Assembly (NCBI RefSeq): GCF_000498475.1 | Contig: NZ_AVBI01000001.1 | Coordinates: 248,001 to 312,000 of the forward strand | DNA length: 64,000 nt | DNA from: Flavobacterium cauense R2A-7 | Lineage (GTDB): Bacteria > Bacteroidota > Bacteroidia > Flavobacteriales > Flavobacteriaceae | Direction of reading: 5' to 3' | In this document: in pieces, positions 1-7,067 of the stretch | Position numbering within the stretch: position 1 is the first letter of the stretch | Layout of the letters: each line of letters opens with the position of its first letter | Program-made: the position numbers and the translations under genes | Notes under the pieces: generated by a model | Databases searched by the model: none | Seen by the model: the letters and a program-made list of their open reading frames with translations, nothing else | Told to the model about the DNA's origin: nothing

Positions 1-628
1 TCTGACCTACATATTTGGTATGAAGGAAGTTCTCGAAAGAAACCGCTTCGTTTAATTTTTTAAGGATGCGTTTCTTCTGATCGTTATTGAAACTTGGAAG
101 ATTGTCGTTGATGTCCAATCGTTTCTGAATCCACTCGATTACTTTCGGGTCACGAATGTACATGTATTCGATTCCGATGGATTCGCAATACACTTTATTT
201 AAGTGATTTAAGATATCCTGAAGCGAACAAGGGTTTAAGTTCACAATTCGAGCCGCATCGAAAACCGTATTCAAATCGGAAGACGACAACCCGAAATTCT
301 CGATGGATAAATCCGGAGAATAGGTTCTTCGCTCACGAACCGGGTTGGTTTTGGTAAAAAGGTGACCGCGGGTTCTGTAACCATCAATCAGCTTTAAAAC
401 ATTAAATTCTTTTTGTAATTTTTCTGAAACGGCCGAACAATCTCCTCCTCCGGCAGCCATGGTTGTAAGTTCTTCAACCGGTCCGCCGCCAAATTCATTC
501 GCAAAATCAAATCCTTGGAAAAAACTCCTCCAACTCGGTTCTACGCTATCGGGATTTTGTAAATATTGATCGTATAAATCGGCAAAAAAAGCCGTGTGTG
601 CTGCGTTTAAAAAGGAAAACCTATCCAT
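1..628 (-). CDS. sucA: 2-oxoglutarate dehydrogenase E1 component, N-terminal part (partial)
   Basis: Thiamine-diphosphate-dependent E1 subunit of the 2-oxoglutarate dehydrogenase complex, which decarboxylates 2-oxoglutarate in the TCA cycle. About 209 N-terminal residues are present and the frame runs off the left edge. Translating the minus strand from the ATG at 628 gives MDRFSFLNAAHTAFFADLY, then SVEPSWRSFFQGF, the N-terminal domain typical of this family. Next come GYRTRGHL and RDPKVIEWIQKR, also typical of OGDH E1. The catalytic ThDP domain lies outside the window. A TACTTTTG -7 element sits upstream at 677-670. Identification is strong; the rest of the gene and any downstream sucB cannot be seen. 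Confidence 0.93.
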   Translation of the reverse strand, partial: MDRFSFLNAAHTAFFADLYDQYLQNPDSVEPSWRSFFQGFDFANEFGGGPVEELTTMAAGGGDCSAVSEKLQKEFNVLKLIDGYRTRGHLFTKTNPVRERRTYSPDLSIENFGLSSSDLNTVFDAARIVNLNPCSLQDILNHLNKVYCESIGIEYMYIRDPKVIEWIQKRLDINDNLPSFNNDQKKRILKKLNEAVSFENFLHTKYVGQ

Positions 629-669
629 AATTCTGTCGAATGACGATTTTGGGTTAAAAAAATTTTACG

Positions 670-677
670 CAAAAGTA
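670..677 (-). promoter_or_regulatory. Candidate -7 element of sucA
   Basis: On the minus strand the bases read TACTTTTG, an exact TAnnTTTG match. They lie about 42 bases before the sucA ATG. No TTG is seen at the expected -33 distance, so the support is the -7 element and its position only. Confidence 0.45.
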
Positions 678-736
678 CAACACTTTATAATAATCTTCTA
701 ATGTTTTTCATACTTTTATCTCATAAAATATTCCGA

Positions 737-1291
737 ATGATGAAGTTAAAAACAAACATCTGCAATTTTTTAACAATAGTTTTGAGTTGTCTGCTTTTTT
801 TAACAATAACTTCTCCAATAAAGGCTCAGAATCAGAGCAATTCGCAACAAAAAAATGAATTTTGGAGAAACGTTCAATTTGGTGGCGGATTGGGTTTAGG
901 TATTGGAAGCGGTTATACCAATATCATGGTGGCGCCCAGCGGAATTTACAATATAAACCCATACGTGTCAATGGGTTTAGGAATACAATACAGCTATGTA
1001 AAACAATCCGATTTGTTTGATTCCCACATTTACGGCGGAAGCCTTATCAGTCTTTTTAACCCGATTCCTGAAGTACAACTGTCTGCCGAGCTGGAACAGC
1101 TTCGCGTGAACAATACTTTTACCGAAGCAACCCCAAAAATTAAAGATAATTTCTGGAACACTGCTTTGTTTTTAGGGGCTGGCTATCGGAATCAAAACGT
1201 AACCATAGGATTGCGCTACAACATCCTATACCGTGAATCTAATTATGTGTACAGTCAGGGATGGATGCCGTTTGTTAGAGTCTATTTCTAA
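737..1291 (+). CDS. Exported beta-barrel-like protein of unknown function
   Basis: 184 residues from the ATG at 737; a second ATG follows at 740. The N-terminus is a clear signal peptide: basic MKLKTN, a long hydrophobic core, and a cleavage region at SPIKAQ. The mature part has alternating aromatic and Gly residues (FGGGLGLGIGSGY, VSMGLGIQYSY, ALFLGAGYRN, TIGLRYNILY) and ends in aromatic VRVYF, as expected of a small outer-membrane beta-barrel. The frame can be extended to an ATG at 701, but a weak -7-like TACTTTTA at 710-717 lies inside that extension and the signal peptide begins at 737/740. It is divergent from sucA. From memory, similar proteins beside sucA are sometimes labelled alpha-ketoglutarate decarboxylase in flavobacterial genomes; nothing in this sequence supports an enzyme. 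Confidence 0.75.
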   Translation: MMKLKTNICNFLTIVLSCLLFLTITSPIKAQNQSNSQQKNEFWRNVQFGGGLGLGIGSGYTNIMVAPSGIYNINPYVSMGLGIQYSYVKQSDLFDSHIYGGSLISLFNPIPEVQLSAELEQLRVNNTFTEATPKIKDNFWNTALFLGAGYRNQNVTIGLRYNILYRESNYVYSQGWMPFVRVYF

Positions 1292-1625
1292 ACCAGACTT
1301 TCTGCCATTCCCTTTTTAAAACCAGAAACGTAACCTGCTCTGAAAGTTCAACCAGATCAGAACCGTCCAGTTTTTTGATTTGCTCCTCAGACACATCAAT
1401 AATATATAATAAATTGAGGTATTCGGCGAACTTGAACTGAATCAGCCGGTAGATTTTCTCGTGCAGCTGGATTTTTAAATCGATGGGCGAAATGGACGTT
1501 TCAAACGCCACACTTTCATTGGCATAATTAAAATCTTTGTTGATTTGCTCTACCAACTTCACATACAGCTCCTCTTTCTGCGCTTCAGAAAGTAATAAAT
1601 CGGTATTTTGAGGTGCGATGTACAT
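1275..1625 (-). CDS. Conserved hypothetical protein, 116 aa
   Basis: A small soluble protein with no signal peptide or membrane segment and no domain I recognise. It is rich in Leu, Glu and Lys with likely amphipathic helices (LSEAQKEELYVKLVEQINKDF, then QLHEKIYRLIQFKFAEYLN). It lies 47 bases downstream of the polyprenyl synthase on the same strand, so the two are probably cotranscribed. Its stop overlaps the end of the convergent gene at 737-1291 by 17 bases. Three copies of a heptamer directly precede the start codon. Real because of clean coding and operon position; function unknown. Confidence 0.72.
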   Translation of the reverse strand: MYIAPQNTDLLLSEAQKEELYVKLVEQINKDFNYANESVAFETSISPIDLKIQLHEKIYRLIQFKFAEYLNLLYIIDVSEEQIKKLDGSDLVELSEQVTFLVLKREWQKVWFRNRL

Positions 1626-1630
1626 TTGAG

Positions 1631-1651
1631 GTTAGAAGTTAGAAGTTAGAA
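1631..1651. repeat. Three tandem copies of a 7-bp repeat before a start codon
   Basis: The plus strand carries GTTAGAA three times in a row (TTCTAAC on the coding strand). The array ends 5 bases before the ATG of the 116-aa gene at 1625, where a ribosome would bind. A change in copy number would alter leader spacing but not the reading frame. Confidence 0.8.
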
Positions 1652-1672
1652 AATTATCGATTTTACAGCACA

Positions 1673-2647
1673 TTACACATTTCTGCGCATCAAATTTTCA
1701 CCAAACGCCTTTAACATGACTTTTTTAGAAGCTTCGATGCCCATTTTTTCCAACATTTCAAAAGCTTTAAACGTATATTCTTTAATCGCTTGTTGGGTTG
1801 CTTCGCTGGCTCCGGTCTGATTGAAAATTGTTTTTACAGCGGCTATTTTTTCATCATTTTGCGTTAACTGAACAGCAAACAAATGTTTCAGTTGTTCTTT
1901 TTCTTCAGCATTGGCAAATTCCATGGCTTTTAAATAAAGGTACGTTTTTTTGTTTTCGATAATGTCACCTCCGACTTGTTTTCCAAAAGTTTCCGGATCA
2001 CCGAAAGCATCGAGATAATCATCCTGCAATTGGAAAGCGATGCCGAGATTCAAGCCGAAATCGTAAATCAGATTCGCATTTTCCTCAGACGTTTCTGCCA
2101 CAATTGCGCCCATTTTCATGGCAGCGCCGACTAAAACAGCGGTTTTGTATTCAATCATTTTCAGGTATTCCGGAATGGTCACGTCGTTACGTTGTTCGAA
2201 ATCGACATCCCATTGCTGCCCTTCGCATACTTCCAAAGCCGTTTTACTGAATAGTTTGGCTAACGATTGGAAAATTACCGGCTCGTATTGCTCAAAATAT
2301 TGGTAAGCCAAAATCAGCATCGCATCTCCCGACAAAATTCCTGTATTCACATCCCACTTTTCGTGTACGGTTTCGTTTCCGCGGCGCAACGGCGCATCGT
2401 CCATAATATCATCGTGAATCAACGAGAAATTATGAAAAACCTCCACCGCAGTAGCTGCTGCCAAGGCTTTTTTATAATCGGTGTTGAAAATTTCCGCCGT
2501 CATTAAGGTCAAAACGGGACGCATTCGTTTTCCGCCAAGAGACAAAATGTAAGCAATAGGTTCGTACAGGTTTTTAGGTTCTCTTTCTATGGAAATTGCC
2601 GAAAAATGGCTGGTGATAAACGACTGGTATTCTGAAATGGAATGCAT
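1673..2647 (-). CDS. Polyprenyl (farnesyl/geranylgeranyl-type) diphosphate synthase
   Basis: Trans-prenyltransferase of 324 residues that condenses isopentenyl diphosphate with an allylic diphosphate in the isoprenoid pathway. The first Asp-rich motif is at residues 79-84 (DDIMDD) followed by APLRRG, and the second is DDYLD at 209-213 within FQLQDDYLDAFGD. GGKRMRP at 38-44 is the usual substrate-binding segment. The two aromatic residues before the first motif (VEVFHNFSLIHDD) could set chain length, but I cannot decide between C15, C20 or longer products. First gene of a two-gene minus-strand unit with the 116-aa protein. A TTG-N20-TACTTTAG promoter candidate lies just upstream. Confidence 0.92.
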   Translation of the reverse strand: MHSISEYQSFITSHFSAISIEREPKNLYEPIAYILSLGGKRMRPVLTLMTAEIFNTDYKKALAAATAVEVFHNFSLIHDDIMDDAPLRRGNETVHEKWDVNTGILSGDAMLILAYQYFEQYEPVIFQSLAKLFSKTALEVCEGQQWDVDFEQRNDVTIPEYLKMIEYKTAVLVGAAMKMGAIVAETSEENANLIYDFGLNLGIAFQLQDDYLDAFGDPETFGKQVGGDIIENKKTYLYLKAMEFANAEEKEQLKHLFAVQLTQNDEKIAAVKTIFNQTGASEATQQAIKEYTFKAFEMLEKMGIEASKKVMLKAFGENLMRRNV

Positions 2648-2662
2648 GACACTAATTTTTTG

Positions 2663-2693
2663 CTAAAGTACTCCAAATTAAACCGTTTTTCAA
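2663..2693 (-). promoter_or_regulatory. Candidate promoter of the polyprenyl synthase gene
   Basis: On the minus strand TTG (2693-2691) is followed after 20 bases by TACTTTAG (2670-2663), one mismatch from TAnnTTTG. The start codon follows 15 bases later, at 2647. Confidence 0.42.
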
Positions 2694-2727
2694 AAAAGTG
2701 AATTTGTTAATTTTAACTTAAAACTTT

Positions 2728-2767
2728 GGAAACTTTTTTAGTGTTAAAAGTTTCCGTTTTACATTTG
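2728..2767 (+). promoter_or_regulatory. Palindromic operator and -7 element before the MBL-fold gene
   Basis: A 28-bp inverted repeat at 2728-2755 has perfect 10-bp arms, GGAAACTTTT and AAAAGTTTCC, around an 8-base centre. Four bases later comes TACATTTG (2760-2767), an exact TAnnTTTG. The same element with 26 of 28 bases identical and the same 4-base gap precedes the tetR gene at 3970. The right arm lies between the expected -33 and -7 boxes, where a bound repressor would block RNA polymerase. It is probably the TetR operator; binding is inferred. Confidence 0.72.
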
Positions 2768-2791
2768 TACCGAAATTTAATAGCAGTTATA

Positions 2792-3886
2792 ATGATTACA
2801 GCACTTATATTTATCTTAGCATCAACGCTTTCCGCATTCCTGTTTATGAAACAGGCGCAATTTGGAAAAACTCCGAAAGGGGAACGTTTGAAAAGAATTA
2901 AAGTATCCGTGAATTATTCCAACGGCGCATTTCAAAATCAAAGTCCGACGCCCGATTTAACCGAAGGCGCGAATTTTTATTCCGTGGCCAAAGAATTTCT
3001 TTTCACCAAAAAAGAGCGAAACAAACCATCCGAAGCAATCATTTCACTGAAAACCGATTTGTTGCAGTTGGATCCGGAAAAAGACGTTATGGTTTGGTTT
3101 GGCCACTCCTCCTATTTCATGCAGATTGACGGAAAGAAAATTTTGGTCGACCCGGTTCTTAGCGGATCTGCTTCACCGATTTCTTTTACCACGAAAGCAT
3201 TTAAAGGCAGCAACAACTATTCGGCAGAAGATATTCCTGCCATCGACTACCTTTTCATCACCCACGACCATTGGGATCATTTGGATTACAAAACCGTTAA
3301 AAAACTGCAATCCCGAACTGGGAAAGTAATTTGCGGGTTGGGAACCGGAGCGCATTTGGAACATTGGGGATTCACAAAAGATCAGATTATCGAGAAAGAC
3401 TGGCACGAAACGATTCGTTTGGACATGGGCTTTTCGGTAACTACCGTTCCGGCAAGACATTTTTCGGGTCGCGGATTCAAACGCAATCAGTCGCTTTGGA
3501 TGTCGTACGCCTTACAAACCCCATCATTAAATATTTACATTGGCGGCGACAGTGGTTACGATGCGCACTATGCAAAAGCCGGAGAAGCATTAGGTCCATT
3601 CGACATCGCTATATTGGAAAACGGACAGTATGACAAAAGCTGGAAATACATCCACATGCACCCGGAAGAAGTCCTTAGAGCAGCAAAAGATTTAAAAGCA
3701 AAGCAGCTGTTTCCGGTTCATTCCGGGAAATTTGCTTTGGCCAATCACGATTGGGACGAACCGCTTAAAAGAATATGGTCTTTAAGCAAAGTAACGGATA
3801 CCGCATTAATAACACCCCGAATTGGAGAAATTGTATACTTAAAACAACAACAAAAATTCACAAAATGGTGGGAGTTTACCAATTAA
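2792..3886 (+). CDS. Membrane-anchored MBL-fold metal-dependent hydrolase (UlaG/NAPE-PLD-like)
   Basis: 364 residues from the ATG at 2792. The N-terminus holds one hydrophobic segment (MITALIFILASTLSAFLF) that probably anchors it in the inner membrane. The metallo-beta-lactamase metal site is THDHWDHLD, with His158, His160, Asp162 and His163. Other family features are WFGHSSYFMQIDGKKILVDP, the GGDSGYD ligand segment, and FPVHSGKF near the end. This set fits the UlaG-like/NAPE-phospholipase D-like branch; the substrate is not readable. The frame extends to a TTG at 2726, but that start would translate through the palindrome and -7 box, so it is rejected. The shared operator suggests control by the downstream TetR regulator together with the efflux pump. 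Confidence 0.85.
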   Translation: MITALIFILASTLSAFLFMKQAQFGKTPKGERLKRIKVSVNYSNGAFQNQSPTPDLTEGANFYSVAKEFLFTKKERNKPSEAIISLKTDLLQLDPEKDVMVWFGHSSYFMQIDGKKILVDPVLSGSASPISFTTKAFKGSNNYSAEDIPAIDYLFITHDHWDHLDYKTVKKLQSRTGKVICGLGTGAHLEHWGFTKDQIIEKDWHETIRLDMGFSVTTVPARHFSGRGFKRNQSLWMSYALQTPSLNIYIGGDSGYDAHYAKAGEALGPFDIAILENGQYDKSWKYIHMHPEEVLRAAKDLKAKQLFPVHSGKFALANHDWDEPLKRIWSLSKVTDTALITPRIGEIVYLKQQQKFTKWWEFTN

Positions 3887-3969
3887 AGTTGAACTTGATA
3901 TATCAAAATTCGTTCTGAACCCACTATCTTCAAGACTTAAACCGAATGTTAAATAATTGTGAAAACCAA

Positions 3970-4009
3970 GGAAACTATTTTTGTGTTAAAAGTTTCCGAA
4001 GTAAATTTG
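3970..4009 (+). promoter_or_regulatory. Palindromic operator and promoter of the tetR-efflux operon
   Basis: Inverted repeat at 3970-3997 with arms GGAAACT and AGTTTCC, 26 of 28 bases identical to the one at 2728-2755. TTG (3981-3983) lies in its centre, followed after 18 bases by TAAATTTG (4002-4009), a full Bacteroidota promoter. The tetR ATG follows at 4029. This is consistent with autoregulation by the TetR protein. Confidence 0.75.
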
Positions 4010-4028
4010 CACAGAATTTATAAAAATT

Positions 4029-4625
4029 ATGAAAGAGAAAATAATGCGTAAAGCAAGCGACATGTTCTTAAAACTTGGTTTTAAGAGTGTTACCATGGAT
4101 GACATCGCAGGCGAAATGTGTATTTCCAAGAAAACCATCTATAAATATTTCTGCAATAAAGAAGTACTGGTGGAAGAAACCACCGAAAGAATTCACAATG
4201 ATGTTCATGAAAAAATAGAAAGTATTGTCGCTAAAAACTACAATGCTGTCGAAGAAAATTTTGAAGTTAGAAAGATGTTTAAGGAAATGTTTAAATCCTA
4301 TGATACATCCCCGGTGTATCAGCTGAAAAAACATTATCCGGCGATTTACGAGAAAATCATTACCGAAGAAGTTCAGGCCTGTAGCGTGTTTTTTGAACAG
4401 AATATCCTTAAAGGCATTGAAGAAGGCCTGTACCGGAAAGATCTCGATATAAAAACGGCTGTTCAATTTTACTACACCATCATTTTCAGCATCAACGAGA
4501 ACACAATTTATGAAAAAGAAGCACAAGCACTGGAATTACAAGCTTTAGAATACCACACCAGAGCCATCGCTACTCCAAAAGGCATTACCGAACTAGAAAA
4601 ACAATTGCAAAATCCTAATATATAA
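4029..4625 (+). CDS. TetR family transcriptional regulator
   Basis: 198-residue repressor-type regulator. The N-terminal helix-turn-helix is typical: LGFKSVTMDDIAGEMCIS followed by KKTIYKYFCNKEVLV (residues 17-48). The variable, mostly helical C-terminal part would bind the inducing ligand. It is the first gene of an operon with tolC, adaptor and RND genes; the gap to the tolC gene is 10 bases. A near-perfect palindrome overlaps its promoter and a second copy lies before the MBL-fold gene upstream, so it probably represses itself, the pump and the hydrolase. The ligand is unknown. Confidence 0.93.
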   Translation: MKEKIMRKASDMFLKLGFKSVTMDDIAGEMCISKKTIYKYFCNKEVLVEETTERIHNDVHEKIESIVAKNYNAVEENFEVRKMFKEMFKSYDTSPVYQLKKHYPAIYEKIITEEVQACSVFFEQNILKGIEEGLYRKDLDIKTAVQFYYTIIFSINENTIYEKEAQALELQALEYHTRAIATPKGITELEKQLQNPNI

Positions 4626-4635
4626 CCATTCATCA

Positions 4636-5973
4636 ATGAAAAAAATAACATTCATACTCCTGTTTCTTTCCGGCTTGTCTGTGAGTGCGCAGGAAATTAA
4701 AACACTCACTTTAAAAGATGCCTTGCAGTATGCACTGGAAAACAAATCCGATGCCAAAAAAGCAAAACTGAGTGTTGAAAACAGTAACCATCAAATCGCT
4801 GAAGTGCGATCCAGAGCGTTACCGCAAGTAAACCTTAATGGAGGATTGACGTATAATCCTATTTTACAGCAAAGTGCCTTACCCGGTGAAATTTTCGGAC
4901 AGCCCGGAGCGGTAGTTTTAGTGCCTTTCGGACAAAAATGGAACAGTACGGCAACCGCGACATTAACGCAAAACCTTTTTGACCAATCGGTATTTACAGG
5001 TTTAAAAGCGGCAAAAACCACTAGAGAGTTCTACATCATCAACCAACAATTAACCGAGGAACAGCTGATTGAAAAAGTAGCCGGAAGTTATTATCAGGTG
5101 TATGTATACAAACAAAAGCTCGCCAATGCAGAAAGCAATCTTGCCAACACGAAAAAAGTACGTGACATCATCAAAGGACAATTTGACAACGGTTTGGCCA
5201 AAAAAATTGATTTGGACCGTATTTCGGTAAAGGTAAGCAACATGGAATCAGCACGCCAACAATTAATCAATGCAGTACAATTACAGGAAAACACCTTGAA
5301 ATTTTTTATCGGAATGCCGATGGAACAAGCCATTCAATTGCCTGAAAACACCATTGAAGTAACCGCTGAAGCTTTTACTGAAAAAGTAGAAATGAGCAAA
5401 AGAACCGAATTGGCATTGCTTAAAAAACAAGAACAACTATACCGTTTTCAGAAAAAATCCTATTTAGCGGAGTATTATCCAACACTTTCACTGAATGCCA
5501 ATTACGGTTACCAAGGTTTGGGTAAAGAATTCCCTTGGGGCGCTAAACCGGCAGACGGTGTGTATTGGACCGACTTCTCCTCTATCGGATTAAACATGAG
5601 AATTAATGTATTCAACGGTTTTTCTACCCGTTCTAAAGTCCGCCAGGCTGAAGTTAGCTTAAAGAAAACGGAAGAAGACATTAAAGACACGGAATTGGCC
5701 TTAAACTATGGTTTTGAAAATGCTAAGACACAAATCAACAACAGCGTAATCAATATTAAAACGCAAAAAGAAAACGCAAATCTGGCACAGGAAGTTTTAA
5801 ACAATACCAAAAACAATTACATCAACGGATTGGCTTCTTTAACCGAATTATTAGATGCCGAAACCGCTTTAACAGAAGCCCAGAACAACTACACAACAGC
5901 ACAATTGGAATACAAATTGGCAGAAATACAAATCATCAAATCAAAAGGAGAATTAAAAAATTTAGTAAACTAA
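4636..5973 (+). CDS. TolC-family outer membrane efflux protein
   Basis: 445 residues with a signal peptide (MKKITFILLFLSGLSVSAQ) and two outer-membrane-efflux repeats rich in long coiled-coil helices. Typical family features are TLKDALQYALENKSD near the N-terminus, SRALPQVNLNGGL, and the second-repeat helices LDAETALTEAQNNY and TAQLEYKLAEIQIIKSKGEL at the C-terminus. It forms the trimeric exit duct of the tripartite pump encoded by the two following genes. The stop is 7 bases before the adaptor ATG. No Cys at the signal cleavage site is evident, so it is probably not a lipoprotein. Confidence 0.93.
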   Translation: MKKITFILLFLSGLSVSAQEIKTLTLKDALQYALENKSDAKKAKLSVENSNHQIAEVRSRALPQVNLNGGLTYNPILQQSALPGEIFGQPGAVVLVPFGQKWNSTATATLTQNLFDQSVFTGLKAAKTTREFYIINQQLTEEQLIEKVAGSYYQVYVYKQKLANAESNLANTKKVRDIIKGQFDNGLAKKIDLDRISVKVSNMESARQQLINAVQLQENTLKFFIGMPMEQAIQLPENTIEVTAEAFTEKVEMSKRTELALLKKQEQLYRFQKKSYLAEYYPTLSLNANYGYQGLGKEFPWGAKPADGVYWTDFSSIGLNMRINVFNGFSTRSKVRQAEVSLKKTEEDIKDTELALNYGFENAKTQINNSVINIKTQKENANLAQEVLNNTKNNYINGLASLTELLDAETALTEAQNNYTTAQLEYKLAEIQIIKSKGELKNLVN

Positions 5974-5980
5974 TCATCAC

Positions 5981-7054
5981 ATGAACAAAAAAATAATCAC
6001 AGTCATAATCATATTAGCATCCTTAGGACTAATCGGATTTATTTTAAGTAAAAACAAAGCAAGTAACGAGGCAAAAACCGCTGTTGTTGCTGAAACCAAT
6101 GCAACCGTTGTGGTTAAAACCGATACCGTAAAAACCGAAATCGTTTCTCAGGACTTTCTTGCGAACGGGACCTTTGCACCGTCTCAGGAGTTGAATTTTT
6201 CGGCTGAAAAATCCGGAAAAGTAATCAGTGTTCTGGTAAAAGAAGGTGACCGTGTAAGCGCCGGACAAACCCTTGCCGTAGTTCGTGGTGATGTTATCAA
6301 TGTGGAAGCCCAAACCGCAAATGCCAACTATCAAACAGCTTTAAACGATTACAACCGTTTCGAGAGCGCCTTTAAAACCGGTGGTGTAACCAAACAACAA
6401 CTGGATCAGGCAAAAATGAACATGATTAACGCCAAATCGCGCATGACACAAGCCAACATTAATGTAGGCGACACAAGAATTAAAGCGCCATTTAGCGGAA
6501 TCATCAACAAAAAATACATCGAAGTGGGAACCATCTTAAGCGGAATGCCTCCTACACAAATGTTTGAAATCGTAAACGTTTCCAAATTGAAACTAAATGT
6601 TACCGTAAGCGAAAATCAAATTGCAGGTTTAAAAATCGGTTCGCCAATTAAAGTTAAAGCCAGTGTTTATCCGGATAAGGAATTTAACGGAAAAGTTACC
6701 TTCATCGCTCCGAAAGCCGACGCCAGTTTAAACTTCCCGGTAGAAATTGAAATCAGCAACAATGCCGCAAGCGAATTAAAAGCGGGTATGTACGGAACTG
6801 CTGAATTCTCTTCTGCGGAAACCAGCAAAACTCCGCTAATGATTGTTCCGCGTACTGCTTTCGTTGGAAGTGTGAATGCCAACCAGATTTTCGTAATGGA
6901 AAAAGACGGCACAGCGAAACTAAAAACCGTAACCGCAGGCAGAATTTTAGGTGAAAAGGTAGAAATTCTTAACGGATTGGCGAATGGCGACATCGTAATT
7001 ACCAGCGGACAAATCAACTTAAATGACGGAACAAAAGTTACGGTAATTAAATAA
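5981..7054 (+). CDS. RND efflux periplasmic adaptor (membrane fusion protein)
   Basis: 357 residues linking the RND pump to the TolC duct in the periplasm. The N-terminal hydrophobic segment (IITVIIILASLGLIGFIL) anchors it in the inner membrane; there is no lipobox Cys. The lipoyl-type half motifs are GKVISVLVKEGDRVSAGQTL and TRIKAPFSGIINKKYIEVG, on either side of a short alpha-hairpin. Beta-barrel (PIKVKASVYPDKEFNGKV) and membrane-proximal (GRILGEKVEILNGLANGDIV) domains follow. It is HlyD/AcrA-like. The following RND gene starts 13 bases later. Confidence 0.93.
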   Translation: MNKKIITVIIILASLGLIGFILSKNKASNEAKTAVVAETNATVVVKTDTVKTEIVSQDFLANGTFAPSQELNFSAEKSGKVISVLVKEGDRVSAGQTLAVVRGDVINVEAQTANANYQTALNDYNRFESAFKTGGVTKQQLDQAKMNMINAKSRMTQANINVGDTRIKAPFSGIINKKYIEVGTILSGMPPTQMFEIVNVSKLKLNVTVSENQIAGLKIGSPIKVKASVYPDKEFNGKVTFIAPKADASLNFPVEIEISNNAASELKAGMYGTAEFSSAETSKTPLMIVPRTAFVGSVNANQIFVMEKDGTAKLKTVTAGRILGEKVEILNGLANGDIVITSGQINLNDGTKVTVIK

Positions 7055-7067
7055 GCATCAGTCAACT

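Noticed and set aside
1631..1651. Heptamer array as a CRISPR remnant
   Set aside because: Units are 7 bp with no spacers and there are no cas genes.
2726..2791. TTG start that would extend the MBL-fold protein by 22 residues
   Set aside because: The extension runs through the palindromic operator and the TACATTTG box, which are repeated before tetR as non-coding sequence.
4068..4526. Minus-strand open frame of 152 codons inside tetR
   Set aside because: Antisense of a well-supported gene, with Phe-rich composition and no recognisable domain.
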